64,000 nucleotides of DNA from JAHQVI01 sp963749875 (GTDB lineage Bacteria; Pseudomonadota; Alphaproteobacteria; Rhizobiales; Rhodomicrobiaceae). Shown one piece after another: positions 1-7,660 of this stretch. A program made the position numbers and the translations under genes. Under the pieces are notes generated by a model that was not told the origin of the DNA, ran no database searches, and worked only from the letters and a program-made list of their open reading frames with translations. How positions within the stretch are numbered: the stretch's first letter is position 1; each line of letters begins with the position of its first letter. The DNA lies in contig CAVVOX010000002.1 of the NCBI GenBank assembly GCA_963749875.1, forward strand, positions 1,674,001 to 1,738,000. Direction: 5' to 3'.

Positions 1-1
1 C

Positions 2-853
2 ATCGGGATCGGCACCAATCTGGCGCTCAACGGCGCCGTCGCCCACGCTTTCGCCGACATCATCTTCAAAGGCCTGCTCTTCATGTCGATGGGCGCCGTG
101 CTGTTCCGGGTCGGCACAGCGAAGGGTTCCGAACTCGGCGGACTTTATAAATCGATGCCCTGGACCACCAGCTTCTGCATGGTCGGGGCGGCATCGATCT
201 CTGCCCTCCCTCTGTTCTCCGCCTTCGTCACAAAGTCGATGATTATGTCCGAGGCGATGGACCAGGGTCATTTCTGGGTCTGGCTGATCCTGCTGTTCGC
301 CAGCGCAGGCGTCGTGGAGCACGCCGGCATCAAGATCCCCTATTTCGCCTTCTTCGCTCACGATTCCGGCAAGCGCTGCAAGGAGGCGCCCCTCAACATG
401 CTGACGGCGATGGCCATATCGGCCGCGCTCTGCATCGGCATCGGCTCGTTTCCATCGATCTTCTACACGCTGCTGCCCTATAACGCCACCTACGAGCCTT
501 ACACGCTCAATCACGTCGTCACCCAGACGCAGCTGCTCTTCTTCGCAGCACTCGCCGTCGCAGTGCTGATCCGGACCGGCATCTATCCGCCTGAGCTGCG
601 CTCGGTCAATCTCGACGCCGACTGGTTCTATCGGCGTCTGGGCTACCGGACTCTTATGGGGCTCGATGCAGTGGCAAGTTGGGCCTGGGCGCAAGTCGTC
701 GATATTGCCGGTGCCGGCGCCCGATTTTTCAATGCGCGCCTTCACAACCACCACGGCCCGGACGGCGTCTTCGGACGCTGGTGGCCGACCGGGACGATGG
801 CGTTCTGGACGACGGTGATGCTCGGCGCCTATCTCATCCTGTCCTACCTCTGA
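2..853 (+). CDS. Monovalent cation/H+ antiporter subunit D-like protein (5' truncated by window edge)
   Basis: This is an integral membrane subunit of the NuoM/MrpD proton-antiporter family, which exchanges Na+ or K+ for protons at the inner membrane. The frame is open from base 2, so the N-terminus lies outside the window; 283 residues are visible. Family hallmarks are the AHAFADIIFKGLLFMSMGA helix, the LPLFSAFVTKSM segment and the later KIPYFAFF segment, with several further hydrophobic helices and a final C-terminal helix (GTMAFWTTVMLGAYLILSYL). NuoM/N subunits share this fold, but no nuo genes follow. It ends 36 bases from the convergent udh gene. The family call is firm; the exact subunit name is inferred. 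Confidence 0.8.
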   Translation: MGIGTNLALNGAVAHAFADIIFKGLLFMSMGAVLFRVGTAKGSELGGLYKSMPWTTSFCMVGAASISALPLFSAFVTKSMIMSEAMDQGHFWVWLILLFASAGVVEHAGIKIPYFAFFAHDSGKRCKEAPLNMLTAMAISAALCIGIGSFPSIFYTLLPYNATYEPYTLNHVVTQTQLLFFAALAVAVLIRTGIYPPELRSVNLDADWFYRRLGYRTLMGLDAVASWAWAQVVDIAGAGARFFNARLHNHHGPDGVFGRWWPTGTMAFWTTVMLGAYLILSYL

Positions 854-889
854 GGAGCCGCATCGGAGCGACGCCGGCCGGGATCGCGG

Positions 890-1693
890 TCAGCTTTCAT
901 CGGCCGGGTGGCCCGCCGCGGCGAAAGCGCCGCCCTGATAGATGACGGCCGGGTCGGTCGGCGCCTCGGGCTTGGCCCCGGCCATGATCTCATCGCGCCA
1001 CTTGGCTGCGTTGTGCTTGGGCTTCCATCCGAGAAAGCCGGCATTGCGGTTGTCCCACCATATCTGCTCATTGTCGGAGACGCCGTAGACAATGGTGTGG
1101 CCGAGGCGCGGCACGGCAAATGCGCATGCGATCAGGTCGAACAAATCCTCGGCGGCCAGCCAGGTCGCCAGCATGCGCCGGTCCTTCGGCTTGTCGAAGC
1201 ATGAGCCGATGCGTACCGACAGGCATTCCTGGCCGAATTTGTCGAAATAGAAGCTCGCCAGAGTCTCGCCGAATGCCTTCGATACTCCGTAGAGCGTGTC
1301 CGGCTTCGGCAGCACCCTGTTGTCGATCCGCTCGTCGCGCCGGTAGTAGCCGGTGACGTGGTTCGAGCTTGCGAATACGACGCGCGGCCGCCCGTGATGG
1401 CGCGCCGCCTCGAAGATATTGTAGGTGCCGAGGATATTGCCGTTGAGGATCCGCTCGAAGGGTTTCTCGATCGAGATGCCGCCAAGATGGATGACGCCGT
1501 CGACGCCGTCAAGAAGCGCGCTGACCGCCTGGACATCACCGAGTTCGCAGGCGGCGAACCTCTCATGCGCGGCAAGATCGTCGATCTTTGCGATATCCGA
1601 CAGCACGACGTGCTTCGCGATCCGCGGCAGGAATGGGCGCAGCTTGCTGCCGACGCCGCCCGCAGCCCCCGTCATCAGAAGCTTCTGAAGCAT
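890..1693 (-). CDS. udh: Uronate dehydrogenase (NAD+)
   Basis: Predicted cytosolic NAD-dependent oxidation of D-galacturonate or D-glucuronate to the aldarolactone, the first step of the oxidative uronate pathway. The 267-residue product has the extended-SDR glycine motif TGAAGGVG (residues 8-15), a LGGIS segment near 70-74, FASSN near 108 and the catalytic YxxxK pair (Y135, K139). Much of the sequence reads like the Agrobacterium Udh family (HLGGIS.EKPFE, YGVSK, FDKFGQE, GFLGWKP). The frame runs open far upstream, but that part lies inside dctM. The ATG at 1693 follows an AGAGG box and begins the Rossmann fold directly. It lies 14 bases after dctM, so it is probably the last gene of the TRAP operon. 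Confidence 0.92.
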   Translation of the reverse strand: MLQKLLMTGAAGGVGSKLRPFLPRIAKHVVLSDIAKIDDLAAHERFAACELGDVQAVSALLDGVDGVIHLGGISIEKPFERILNGNILGTYNIFEAARHHGRPRVVFASSNHVTGYYRRDERIDNRVLPKPDTLYGVSKAFGETLASFYFDKFGQECLSVRIGSCFDKPKDRRMLATWLAAEDLFDLIACAFAVPRLGHTIVYGVSDNEQIWWDNRNAGFLGWKPKHNAAKWRDEIMAGAKPEAPTDPAVIYQGGAFAAAGHPADES

Positions 1694-1707
1694 GGATGAT
1701 CCTCTTT

Positions 1708-3006
1708 TCAGTTCAGCAAACGCGGCAGCGTGAGCGAGACCGCCGGGATGTAGGTCACAAGCATCAGCGCCACGAGTATGGCCAGGTAGAATGGCCATAT
1801 GGTTCGCACGGCATCCTCTATTCTGACCCCGCCGATCGCGCAACCGACGAAGAGACACGCCCCGACCGGCGGCGTGCAGAGACCGAGGCCGAGATTTATC
1901 ATCAGAATGATGCCGAACTGAATGGGATCCATGCCGAGACTGACCACGACCGGCAGGAAGATCGGGGTGCAGATCAGGATGAGCGCCGCCATGTCCATGA
2001 TCATGCCGAGCACGAGCAGGATGAGGTTGAGAAGGAGGAGAATGACCAGCGGGTCCCCGGCGACCGCCGTCAGCAGGCTCGTGAGCTGCTCCGGAACCCG
2101 ATAGAGTGCCAGCAGATAGGCGAAGGCCGAGGCGCAGCCGACAAGGATCATGACCAGCGAGGTCGTCCGCACGGCGTTCAGGACGGCGAGCCTGAACGAA
2201 GTCCAGGAGAGTTCGCGGTATAGGAAAGCAGTAATGACGACGGCGTAGATCGCCCCGAACGCGCCCGACTCCGTGACCGTGAGGATGCCCGACAGCACGC
2301 CGCCCACGATGATGATTGCGGTCATCAGGCCGGGGATCGCCGCGAGGAAGCTGATCAGCAATGCGCTGACGCCCGGAAAGGGCTCGGAAGGATAGTTGCG
2401 CTTCACGGCGACGAGATAGGCCGCAATACCGAGGCACAGGCACATGAGCACGCCCGGAACGATGCCGGCGATGAAGAGCTTGCTGACCGAGATGCCGCCG
2501 CCGGCCGCGACGGCATAAAGGATCATGTTGTGGCTCGGAGGAATCACGACGCCGGCAATGGATGAGGTGACGGTAACATTCACGGCGTAATCGGGGTCGT
2601 ATCCTTTCTCCTTCATCACCGGCATGAGGATCGACCCCAGGGCCGAGGTATCGGCGACCGCCGAGCCGGAAATGCCGCCGAACAGCATGGAGGAGGCAAC
2701 GTTCACCGCGCCCAGCCCGCCGCGGACATTGCCGACCGCTGCCGCCGCAAGCCGCACGAGCCGCGCCGCGATCCCGCCATGCAGCATCAGCTCGCCCGCA
2801 AAGATGAAGAACGGGATCGCCAGGAGCGAGAAGACGGACACGCCCGAGAGAATGCGCTGGAAGGCGACGAAGAGCGGCAGTCCCTCATAGAGAAAGGCAA
2901 AGACCGACGCCAGGCCGATCGCGAAGGCGACCGGCGCACCGACAAAGAGCCCGAGGAAGAACACGCCGAACAGGATGAAGAGGCCCATCCCCTTATGCCC
3001 CGCCAT
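1708..3006 (-). CDS. dctM: TRAP transporter large permease (DctM), uronate system
   Basis: Large membrane subunit of a tripartite ATP-independent periplasmic transporter; it couples Na+ entry to solute uptake. The 432 residues are almost wholly hydrophobic, with the family signatures AIPFFIFAGELM, GGISGSAVADTSALGS and VVIPPSHNMI in the N-terminal half and a second repeated half. The length is normal for DctM. The start overlaps the end of dctQ by 14 bases, which implies translational coupling, and udh follows at once. The substrate is inferred to be a hexuronate because the same operon encodes Udh and the divergent operon encodes the galactarolactone enzymes. An internal ATG six codons on is an alternative start. 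Confidence 0.92.
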   Translation of the reverse strand: MAGHKGMGLFILFGVFFLGLFVGAPVAFAIGLASVFAFLYEGLPLFVAFQRILSGVSVFSLLAIPFFIFAGELMLHGGIAARLVRLAAAAVGNVRGGLGAVNVASSMLFGGISGSAVADTSALGSILMPVMKEKGYDPDYAVNVTVTSSIAGVVIPPSHNMILYAVAAGGGISVSKLFIAGIVPGVLMCLCLGIAAYLVAVKRNYPSEPFPGVSALLISFLAAIPGLMTAIIIVGGVLSGILTVTESGAFGAIYAVVITAFLYRELSWTSFRLAVLNAVRTTSLVMILVGCASAFAYLLALYRVPEQLTSLLTAVAGDPLVILLLLNLILLVLGMIMDMAALILICTPIFLPVVVSLGMDPIQFGIILMINLGLGLCTPPVGACLFVGCAIGGVRIEDAVRTIWPFYLAILVALMLVTYIPAVSLTLPRLLN

Positions 3007-3532
3007 TCGGCCGGCGGCCGAAGCGTCCGATCAGGTCGGCACCGGCGAAGAGGATGATTAGCACGCCGCAGACGACGAGCGGCGCGGCGCGCCAACTCTC
3101 CGGAAGCTCGATCATCGGAATCTTGCGTGTCAGATTGGCGGCAACGAGCAGCCAGCCCTGCCAGGCCATGAAGCCGCCGAAAGCGATGACATAGAGGTCC
3201 GACAGGATTCGCAACGCCGCGCGCGCGGGGCCCGGCATAGCCTCGCGCAGAAATTCGATGCTCAGATGGCTGTTGCGGCGAACGCCGACCGCGGCGCCGA
3301 GAAAGGTGATCCAGGCAACGAGCAGAATGGACAGCTGCTCGACCCAGGTGGGCGTATCGTTGAGAATATAGCGGCCATATACGAGCCAGCCGAAGATCGC
3401 AATCACCACCACGAGCGACACGCCGGCCACGAGCATGCAAAGCTGGGCGATCGCGTCAAGCGCCTGCGTAACCAGGGAAATCGGAGGGCCGGACGGCGTG
3501 ACCTCGCCCGGCCCGTCAGGGCTGTCGATCAA
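2993..3532 (-). CDS. dctQ: TRAP transporter small permease (DctQ), uronate system
   Basis: Four-helix small membrane subunit that joins DctM. Hydrophobic segments are visible from about MLVAGVSLVVVIAIFGWLVY through the ILLVAWITFLGAAVGVRRNSHL segment, which is the DctQ signature, to a last helix before the charged tail. The frame is open up to 3586, but those first codons are the arms of a GC-rich hairpin and encode an Arg-rich stretch unlike the family. I prefer the TTG at 3532, preceded by a GAAAGGG box, giving 179 residues. It lies between dctP and dctM in the uronate operon. Confidence 0.85.
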   Translation of the reverse strand: MIDSPDGPGEVTPSGPPISLVTQALDAIAQLCMLVAGVSLVVVIAIFGWLVYGRYILNDTPTWVEQLSILLVAWITFLGAAVGVRRNSHLSIEFLREAMPGPARAALRILSDLYVIAFGGFMAWQGWLLVAANLTRKIPMIELPESWRAAPLVVCGVLIILFAGADLIGRFGRRPNGGA

Positions 3533-3553
3533 GGATGCACCCTTTCGCAAAAT

Positions 3554-3578
3554 GCCCCGGGCGCGCCGCGCCCGGGGC
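3554..3578 (-). terminator. Intercistronic hairpin between dctP and dctQ
   Basis: Perfect 11-bp arms GCCCCGGGCGC and GCGCCCGGGGC are separated by a 3-base loop, and no T-run follows on the minus strand. It sits between the end of dctP and the likely dctQ start. Such hairpins usually stabilise the upstream message or partly attenuate the downstream genes, allowing more binding protein than permease. The role here is inferred. The second TRAP operon in this window has a hairpin in the same place. Confidence 0.7.
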
Positions 3579-3596
3579 GTCTGCAATGCGGGAAGA

Positions 3597-4589
3597 CTAT
3601 TTCATTGCCTGGATATCGGCGACCAGCTGCTTAAGATCCGGATTTTCCTTGAGGAATTTGGCGTAGACCGGCTTCATGGCATTCTGGAACGGCGTCTTGT
3701 CGGCAATCTCATTGATCTTCACGCCGGACGCGGCGACCTTCTTCTTGCTCTCTTCCGACCGCTTGGCCCAGAGCTCGCGCTGCGTCTTCGCGGCATCGAT
3801 CGCGGCCTGACGTACGATCTCCTTATCCTCGTCGGAGAGCGCATCCCAGCTCGATTTGGCGATGCACAGGCATTCGGGGATGATCAGGTGCTCGGTGGTG
3901 GAGTAATAGCCTGCCACCTCGTAGTGGTTGCTGAACTCGTAAGACGGGTAGTTGTTCTCCGCGCCGTCGACGACGCCGGTCTTCAGCGACTGATAGACCT
4001 CGCTATAGGCCATCGGCGTCGCATTGCCGCCCATCGCCCCGATCATATCGACATAGAGGTCATTGTTCATGACGCGGACCTTGAGGCCTTTCACGTCATC
4101 GGGCTTTTGGATCGGATGTTTGGTGTTGTACATGCTGCGTGCGCCGGAATCGAACCAGGACAGCGAGACGAGCCCGTGCTTGGCGAGAGCGTCGGAGAAG
4201 CGCTGGCCGATCTTCCCGTCCATCACCTTGTGCATATGATCGACGCTGGAAAAGATGAATGGAAGTGAGAGGACGTTCGTTTCCGGCACGATCGGCCCCA
4301 TCGGCCCCATGTTGAAGTTTCCGAAATCGAGCGCGCCATTGCGGGTCTGCTCGATCGCGTCGGGCTGAGCTCCCAGCACGCCGTTGTGATAGACGGTCGG
4401 GTTGATGCGGCCTTCGGTCTTCTCCTTGACGTCCTTGGCGAACTGATCCATCGCGATGCCGTTCGGGTAGGTCGGCGGATGGATATTCCACCCGCGCCAG
4501 TCCTTGGCGGAGGCGGGCAAGATCGTGGCGGCGGACAGCACCGCGGCCGCCAGAGCCGTCCTGCGCAGGAGCGTACTCAACGTTGTCAT
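3597..4589 (-). CDS. dctP: TRAP substrate-binding protein (DctP), uronate system
   Basis: Periplasmic solute receptor of the TRAP system, 330 residues, with a cleavable signal peptide (twin Arg, then an Ala-rich hydrophobic stretch ending near ASA, residue 28). DctP family features are clear: GVLGAQPDAIEQTRNGALDF, the Arg in SGARSMYN, GLKVRVMNN, and the MAYSEVYQSLKTGVVDGAEN motif that contacts the substrate carboxylate. It is the first gene of the minus-strand operon. A promoter-like sequence lies upstream and shares a 12-base motif with the kdgD promoter. Galacturonate or glucuronate is the expected ligand from context; sequence alone does not prove it. Confidence 0.93.
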   Translation of the reverse strand: MTTLSTLLRRTALAAAVLSAATILPASAKDWRGWNIHPPTYPNGIAMDQFAKDVKEKTEGRINPTVYHNGVLGAQPDAIEQTRNGALDFGNFNMGPMGPIVPETNVLSLPFIFSSVDHMHKVMDGKIGQRFSDALAKHGLVSLSWFDSGARSMYNTKHPIQKPDDVKGLKVRVMNNDLYVDMIGAMGGNATPMAYSEVYQSLKTGVVDGAENNYPSYEFSNHYEVAGYYSTTEHLIIPECLCIAKSSWDALSDEDKEIVRQAAIDAAKTQRELWAKRSEESKKKVAASGVKINEIADKTPFQNAMKPVYAKFLKENPDLKQLVADIQAMK

Positions 4590-4637
4590 ATTGTCCTCCC
4601 TAACGGTTTACTTTGATAGTTGTAATATCACTACACC

Positions 4638-4649
4638 AATGTCATCATA
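4638..4649 (-). promoter_or_regulatory. Candidate regulator half-site shared with the kdgD promoter
   Basis: The minus strand reads TATGATGACATT. The identical 12-mer occurs on the plus strand at 5556-5567 in the kdgD promoter. Here it overlaps the -10 box of the dctP promoter. A shared motif in the two control regions flanking one FadR-type regulator suggests a common operator; this is inferred. Confidence 0.45.
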
Positions 4650-4671
4650 CAAACTTGAATGAAAGCGTCAA
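4644..4671 (-). promoter_or_regulatory. Predicted promoter of the dctP-dctQ-dctM-udh operon
   Basis: On the minus strand TTGACG (4671-4666) and TATGAT (4649-4644) are separated by 16 bases, a good sigma-70-type match. It lies about 55 bases upstream of the dctP start. There is no experimental support. Confidence 0.5.
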
Positions 4672-4758
4672 TATGCTTCTCGACGAGATGCCGTGTCGGC
4701 CTCTCAGCATAAGGCTCGGGCGAACGCTCGTCGAGCGCAGAAACTCTCGGGGAGTGGG

Positions 4759-5517
4759 ATGATGACGGATATGGCGGCCGGCCCCCACGGTGCGCCGGCG
4801 AAGGCCGGCAACCGACCGCCGCAGAGGCGCAATCTGGTGGCGATGGTCAGCGAACGGCTGCGCCGGGCTGTTCTCGACGGGGAACTCAGGCCGGGCGAAA
4901 AGCTGCCGAGCGAAGCGGCGCTGACGCAGCAATACAAGGTGAGCCGCACGGTCATCCGCGAGGCGATCGCTTCCCTGAAGGCCGACGGTCTCCTGGAGCC
5001 GCGTCACGGCGTGGGCGTCTTCGTTCTGAACAGCCAACCGGCGCCGTTCCCGGCTTTCCAGAGCGCAGAGACCGCGCGGATTTCCTCGATTATCGAGATG
5101 CTCGAACTGCGCGCGGCGGTCGAGATCGAGGCGGCAGGACTTGCGGCAACGCGGCGCTCGCCGGCCCAGGAGGAGGCCATTCTCGAATGTTGCGACGATC
5201 TTGACCAGTTGATCGCGGAAGGAAGGCCAACCACGGAAGCCGATTTCGCCTTTCATCTGGCCGTTTCCGATGCCACCAACAATCCCCGCTTTCGCGACTT
5301 CCTGGAAAGGCTGGGCCGGAATGTCATCCCGCGCGCCTCGCTCCAGGCAGGCCAGCAGGAAGACGCGTCGAACGATTATCTGGAGCAGATCCAGGCCGAG
5401 CACCGGCGAATTGCCAAGGCAATCTCCGCCCGTGACGAAGACGGCGCGCGCCAGGCGATGCGCATTCATCTCAAGGACAGCCAGCAGCGCTACCGCAATC
5501 TGATCCGGCGAGCCTGA
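4759..5517 (+). CDS. GntR-type transcriptional regulator, FadR subfamily
   Basis: DNA-binding regulator of 252 residues. The N-terminal winged helix-turn-helix covers about residues 27-90 (LRPGEKLPSEAALTQQYKVSRTVIREAIASLKADGLLEPRHGVGVFV is the classic GntR pattern), followed by an FCD ligand-binding domain (ELRAAVEIEAAGLAA, ADFAFHLAVSDATNNPRF, HRRIAKAI near the end) that holds the metal and ligand. The frame opens at a GTG at 4693, but the ATG at 4759 has a CGGGGAG box five bases before it and is preferred. The gene lies between the two halves of the uronate island and is the obvious local regulator, probably a repressor released by an aldarate intermediate. The ligand is inferred. Confidence 0.9.
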   Translation: MMTDMAAGPHGAPAKAGNRPPQRRNLVAMVSERLRRAVLDGELRPGEKLPSEAALTQQYKVSRTVIREAIASLKADGLLEPRHGVGVFVLNSQPAPFPAFQSAETARISSIIEMLELRAAVEIEAAGLAATRRSPAQEEAILECCDDLDQLIAEGRPTTEADFAFHLAVSDATNNPRFRDFLERLGRNVIPRASLQAGQQEDASNDYLEQIQAEHRRIAKAISARDEDGARQAMRIHLKDSQQRYRNLIRRA

Positions 5518-5532
5518 TTGCATCTCCACCTT

Positions 5533-5573
5533 ATCATATCTCATCTTGACAGAGATATGATGACATTTATGAT
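5533..5573 (+). promoter_or_regulatory. kdgD operon promoter with overlapping palindromic operator
   Basis: The arms ATCATATCTC (5533-5542) and GAGATATGAT (5552-5561) are perfect inverted repeats around a 9-base spacer. The spacer ends in TTGACA (5546-5551), an ideal -35 box. TATGAT (5568-5573) follows 16 bases later as the -10. A bound repressor would therefore cover the -35 element. The 12-mer shared with the dctP promoter lies at 5556-5567. The promoter match is strong; the identity of the binding protein is inferred. Confidence 0.7.
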
Positions 5574-5619
5574 CCGATGGAGGTACGCGGCCTGCCCCGT
5601 CGAAGGATCGTAAACGCCA

Positions 5620-6525
5620 ATGGAACCGATTGCACTGAAAGCGGCCCTCGGAGCAGGGCTATTGTCGTTTCCCGTGACCGCCTTCGGCGAGGACGGCGCC
5701 TTCAACGAAAAGCCCTACACGGACCATGTCGGCTGGCTGTCCGGCTTCGGCGCGAGCGCGCTCTTTGCGGCCGGCGGCACGGGCGAGTTCTTCTCGCTCG
5801 CCCCGGATGAGGTGCCGGGCGTGGTGCGGGCCGCCAAGCACGCAGCCGGCGGCACGCCGATCGTTGCGGGCTGCGGCTACGGCACCCGGATCGCCGTGCC
5901 CCTCGCCAAAGCCTGCGAGCAGGCCGGCGCGGACGGCATTCTGCTCCTGCCTCATTATCTGATCCATGCCCCTCAAGACGGGCTTTTCGCGCATGTGAAG
6001 GCCGTCTGCGACGCCGTGTCGATCGGCGTGATCGTCTACAATCGCGACAATGCGATCCTGACGGCGGAGACCTTGCAGCGGCTTTGCGACGCCTGCCCCA
6101 ATCTCGTCGGCTTCAAGGACGGCTCCGGGGAGATCGACCTCGTCCGTCAGATCACGGCGACGATGGGCGACCGGCTGACCTGCATCGGCGGCATGCCGAC
6201 GGCGGAAGTCTTCGCGGAAGCCTATCTCGGCGCAGGCGTTGCGACCTATTCCTCCGCCGTGTTCAATTTCCTGCCCGGCCTTGCCCGCGATTTCTATTCA
6301 GCGCTCCGCAGCGGCGACCACACGCGCACCGGCGCACTCCTGCGCGACTTCTTCTATCCGTTCCTGACCATCCGCAATCGCCACAAGGGTTATGCCGTCT
6401 CCGCGATCAAGGCCGGTGTCCGGCTGAAGGGGTTCGACGCCGGCCCCGTGCGGCCACCACTCACCGACATCACGCCGGAGGAGGTGGACATGCTGGCCAA
6501 GCTGATCGAAACTCATAGCCCATGA
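5620..6525 (+). CDS. kdgD: 5-dehydro-4-deoxyglucarate dehydratase (decarboxylating)
   Basis: Converts 5-dehydro-4-deoxy-D-glucarate to alpha-ketoglutarate semialdehyde with loss of water and CO2. The 301-residue protein is a DapA/NAL-type (beta/alpha)8 barrel. The family tyrosine is in VIVYNRDN (Y140) and the Schiff-base lysine in LVGFKDGSG (K166). The GGTGEFFSL segment near residues 52-60 is typical of KdgD. The start ATG follows an AAGGA box. It is the first gene of the operon behind the palindromic promoter and overlaps gci by four bases (ATGA). The product would be oxidised to 2-oxoglutarate by a dehydrogenase that is not in this window. Confidence 0.93.
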   Translation: MEPIALKAALGAGLLSFPVTAFGEDGAFNEKPYTDHVGWLSGFGASALFAAGGTGEFFSLAPDEVPGVVRAAKHAAGGTPIVAGCGYGTRIAVPLAKACEQAGADGILLLPHYLIHAPQDGLFAHVKAVCDAVSIGVIVYNRDNAILTAETLQRLCDACPNLVGFKDGSGEIDLVRQITATMGDRLTCIGGMPTAEVFAEAYLGAGVATYSSAVFNFLPGLARDFYSALRSGDHTRTGALLRDFFYPFLTIRNRHKGYAVSAIKAGVRLKGFDAGPVRPPLTDITPEEVDMLAKLIETHSP

Positions 6526-7658
6526 AGATCACAAGCGTCCGCACACACATCCTCGACCATAAGCTCGATCAGGCCTTCGAGAGCGCCTCGATGCGCTTCG
6601 ACCGCCGGCAGCACTGTCTCGTCGAGATCGTCTGCGATGACGGCACTGTCGGCTGGGGCGAGTGTCTCGGCCCTGCCGGCCCGAACGCTGCGGTGGTCAA
6701 GGCTTATACGCCCTGGCTTATCGGCCGCGATCCGCTCGAAACCGAAAAGATCTGGCTGGATCTCTACAATGCGCTGCGCGATCAGGGACAACGGGGCCTG
6801 ACCGTCACGGCGCTCTCCGGGATCGACATTGCGCTGTGGGACATCAAGGGCAAACGCCTTGGCGTTTCCGTCTCGACGCTGCTCGGCGGGCGTTTCCGGG
6901 ACACGGTTCGCGCCTATGCGACCGGCTCTTTCCGCAAGGACGGCGTCGATCCCGTCCCCGATATCGCAGCCGAGACCGCAGCCTATGCGGCGGAAGGCTT
7001 CCACGCGGTCAAGATCAAAATCGGCTTCGATGTGGAGCAGGATCTTGAAGTGATCAAGGCGGTCCGCGGCGCGATCGGGCCGGAGAAGCGGCTGATGATC
7101 GACGCCAATCACGGATATGATGCGCTCGAGGCGATCGAGGTCGGCCAGCGCGCCGCCGAATTCGACGTCGACTGGTTCGAGGAGCCGGTGCTGCCCGAGC
7201 AGCTGCCGGCTTACCGCGCCGTGCGCGACGGTCAGCCCATCCCGGTGGCGGGCGGCGAGACCTGGCACGGCCGCCACGGCATGCACGAGCCGCTGGCGAG
7301 CCGCGCGGTGGACATCGTCCAGCCCGACATCTGCGGCACGGGCGGCTTCTCGGAAATGCGCCGTGTTGCCGATCTCGCGGCGCTCTATGGCATACGCTGC
7401 GTGCCCCATGTCTGGGGCACGGGCGTCGCAATCGCGGCGAGCCTGCAATTCATCGCGGCCCTGCCGCCGGACCCGCCGCGCAAAAATCCGATTGAGCCGA
7501 TCCTCGAATTTGACCGCACTGCGAACCCGTTCCGCCAGGCGGTGCTGACGCAGCCGATCGAGCACGAACGCGGCCTCGTGCGCATCCCCGACGGGCCGGG
7601 CCTCGGCATCGAGATCGACCGCGCATCGCTTCAGACATTCGCGCTAAAGGACGCTTGA
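6522..7658 (+). CDS. gci: D-galactarolactone cycloisomerase
   Basis: Enolase-superfamily enzyme that opens galactaro- or glucarolactone to 5-dehydro-4-deoxyglucarate (3-deoxy-2-keto-hexarate). The 378 residues contain the MLE-type KxK pair (K164, K166), metal ligands D194 (IDAN), E220 (FEEP) and E246 (GGET), and the catalytic histidine region PHVWGTG (H296). Long stretches match what I recall of the Agrobacterium Gci protein (FESASMRFDRR, NALRDQGQRGL, NPIEPI.EFDRT.NPFRQAVL), so the specific assignment is better than a generic mandelate racemase call. It is translationally coupled to kdgD and followed at once by gli. Confidence 0.92.
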   Translation: MKITSVRTHILDHKLDQAFESASMRFDRRQHCLVEIVCDDGTVGWGECLGPAGPNAAVVKAYTPWLIGRDPLETEKIWLDLYNALRDQGQRGLTVTALSGIDIALWDIKGKRLGVSVSTLLGGRFRDTVRAYATGSFRKDGVDPVPDIAAETAAYAAEGFHAVKIKIGFDVEQDLEVIKAVRGAIGPEKRLMIDANHGYDALEAIEVGQRAAEFDVDWFEEPVLPEQLPAYRAVRDGQPIPVAGGETWHGRHGMHEPLASRAVDIVQPDICGTGGFSEMRRVADLAALYGIRCVPHVWGTGVAIAASLQFIAALPPDPPRKNPIEPILEFDRTANPFRQAVLTQPIEHERGLVRIPDGPGLGIEIDRASLQTFALKDA

Positions 7659-7660
7659 GG

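Noticed and set aside
1694..2443. The upstream 250 codons of the udh frame as a fused N-terminal domain
   Set aside because: They are an out-of-frame reading of dctM. Udh is full length from the ATG at 1693.
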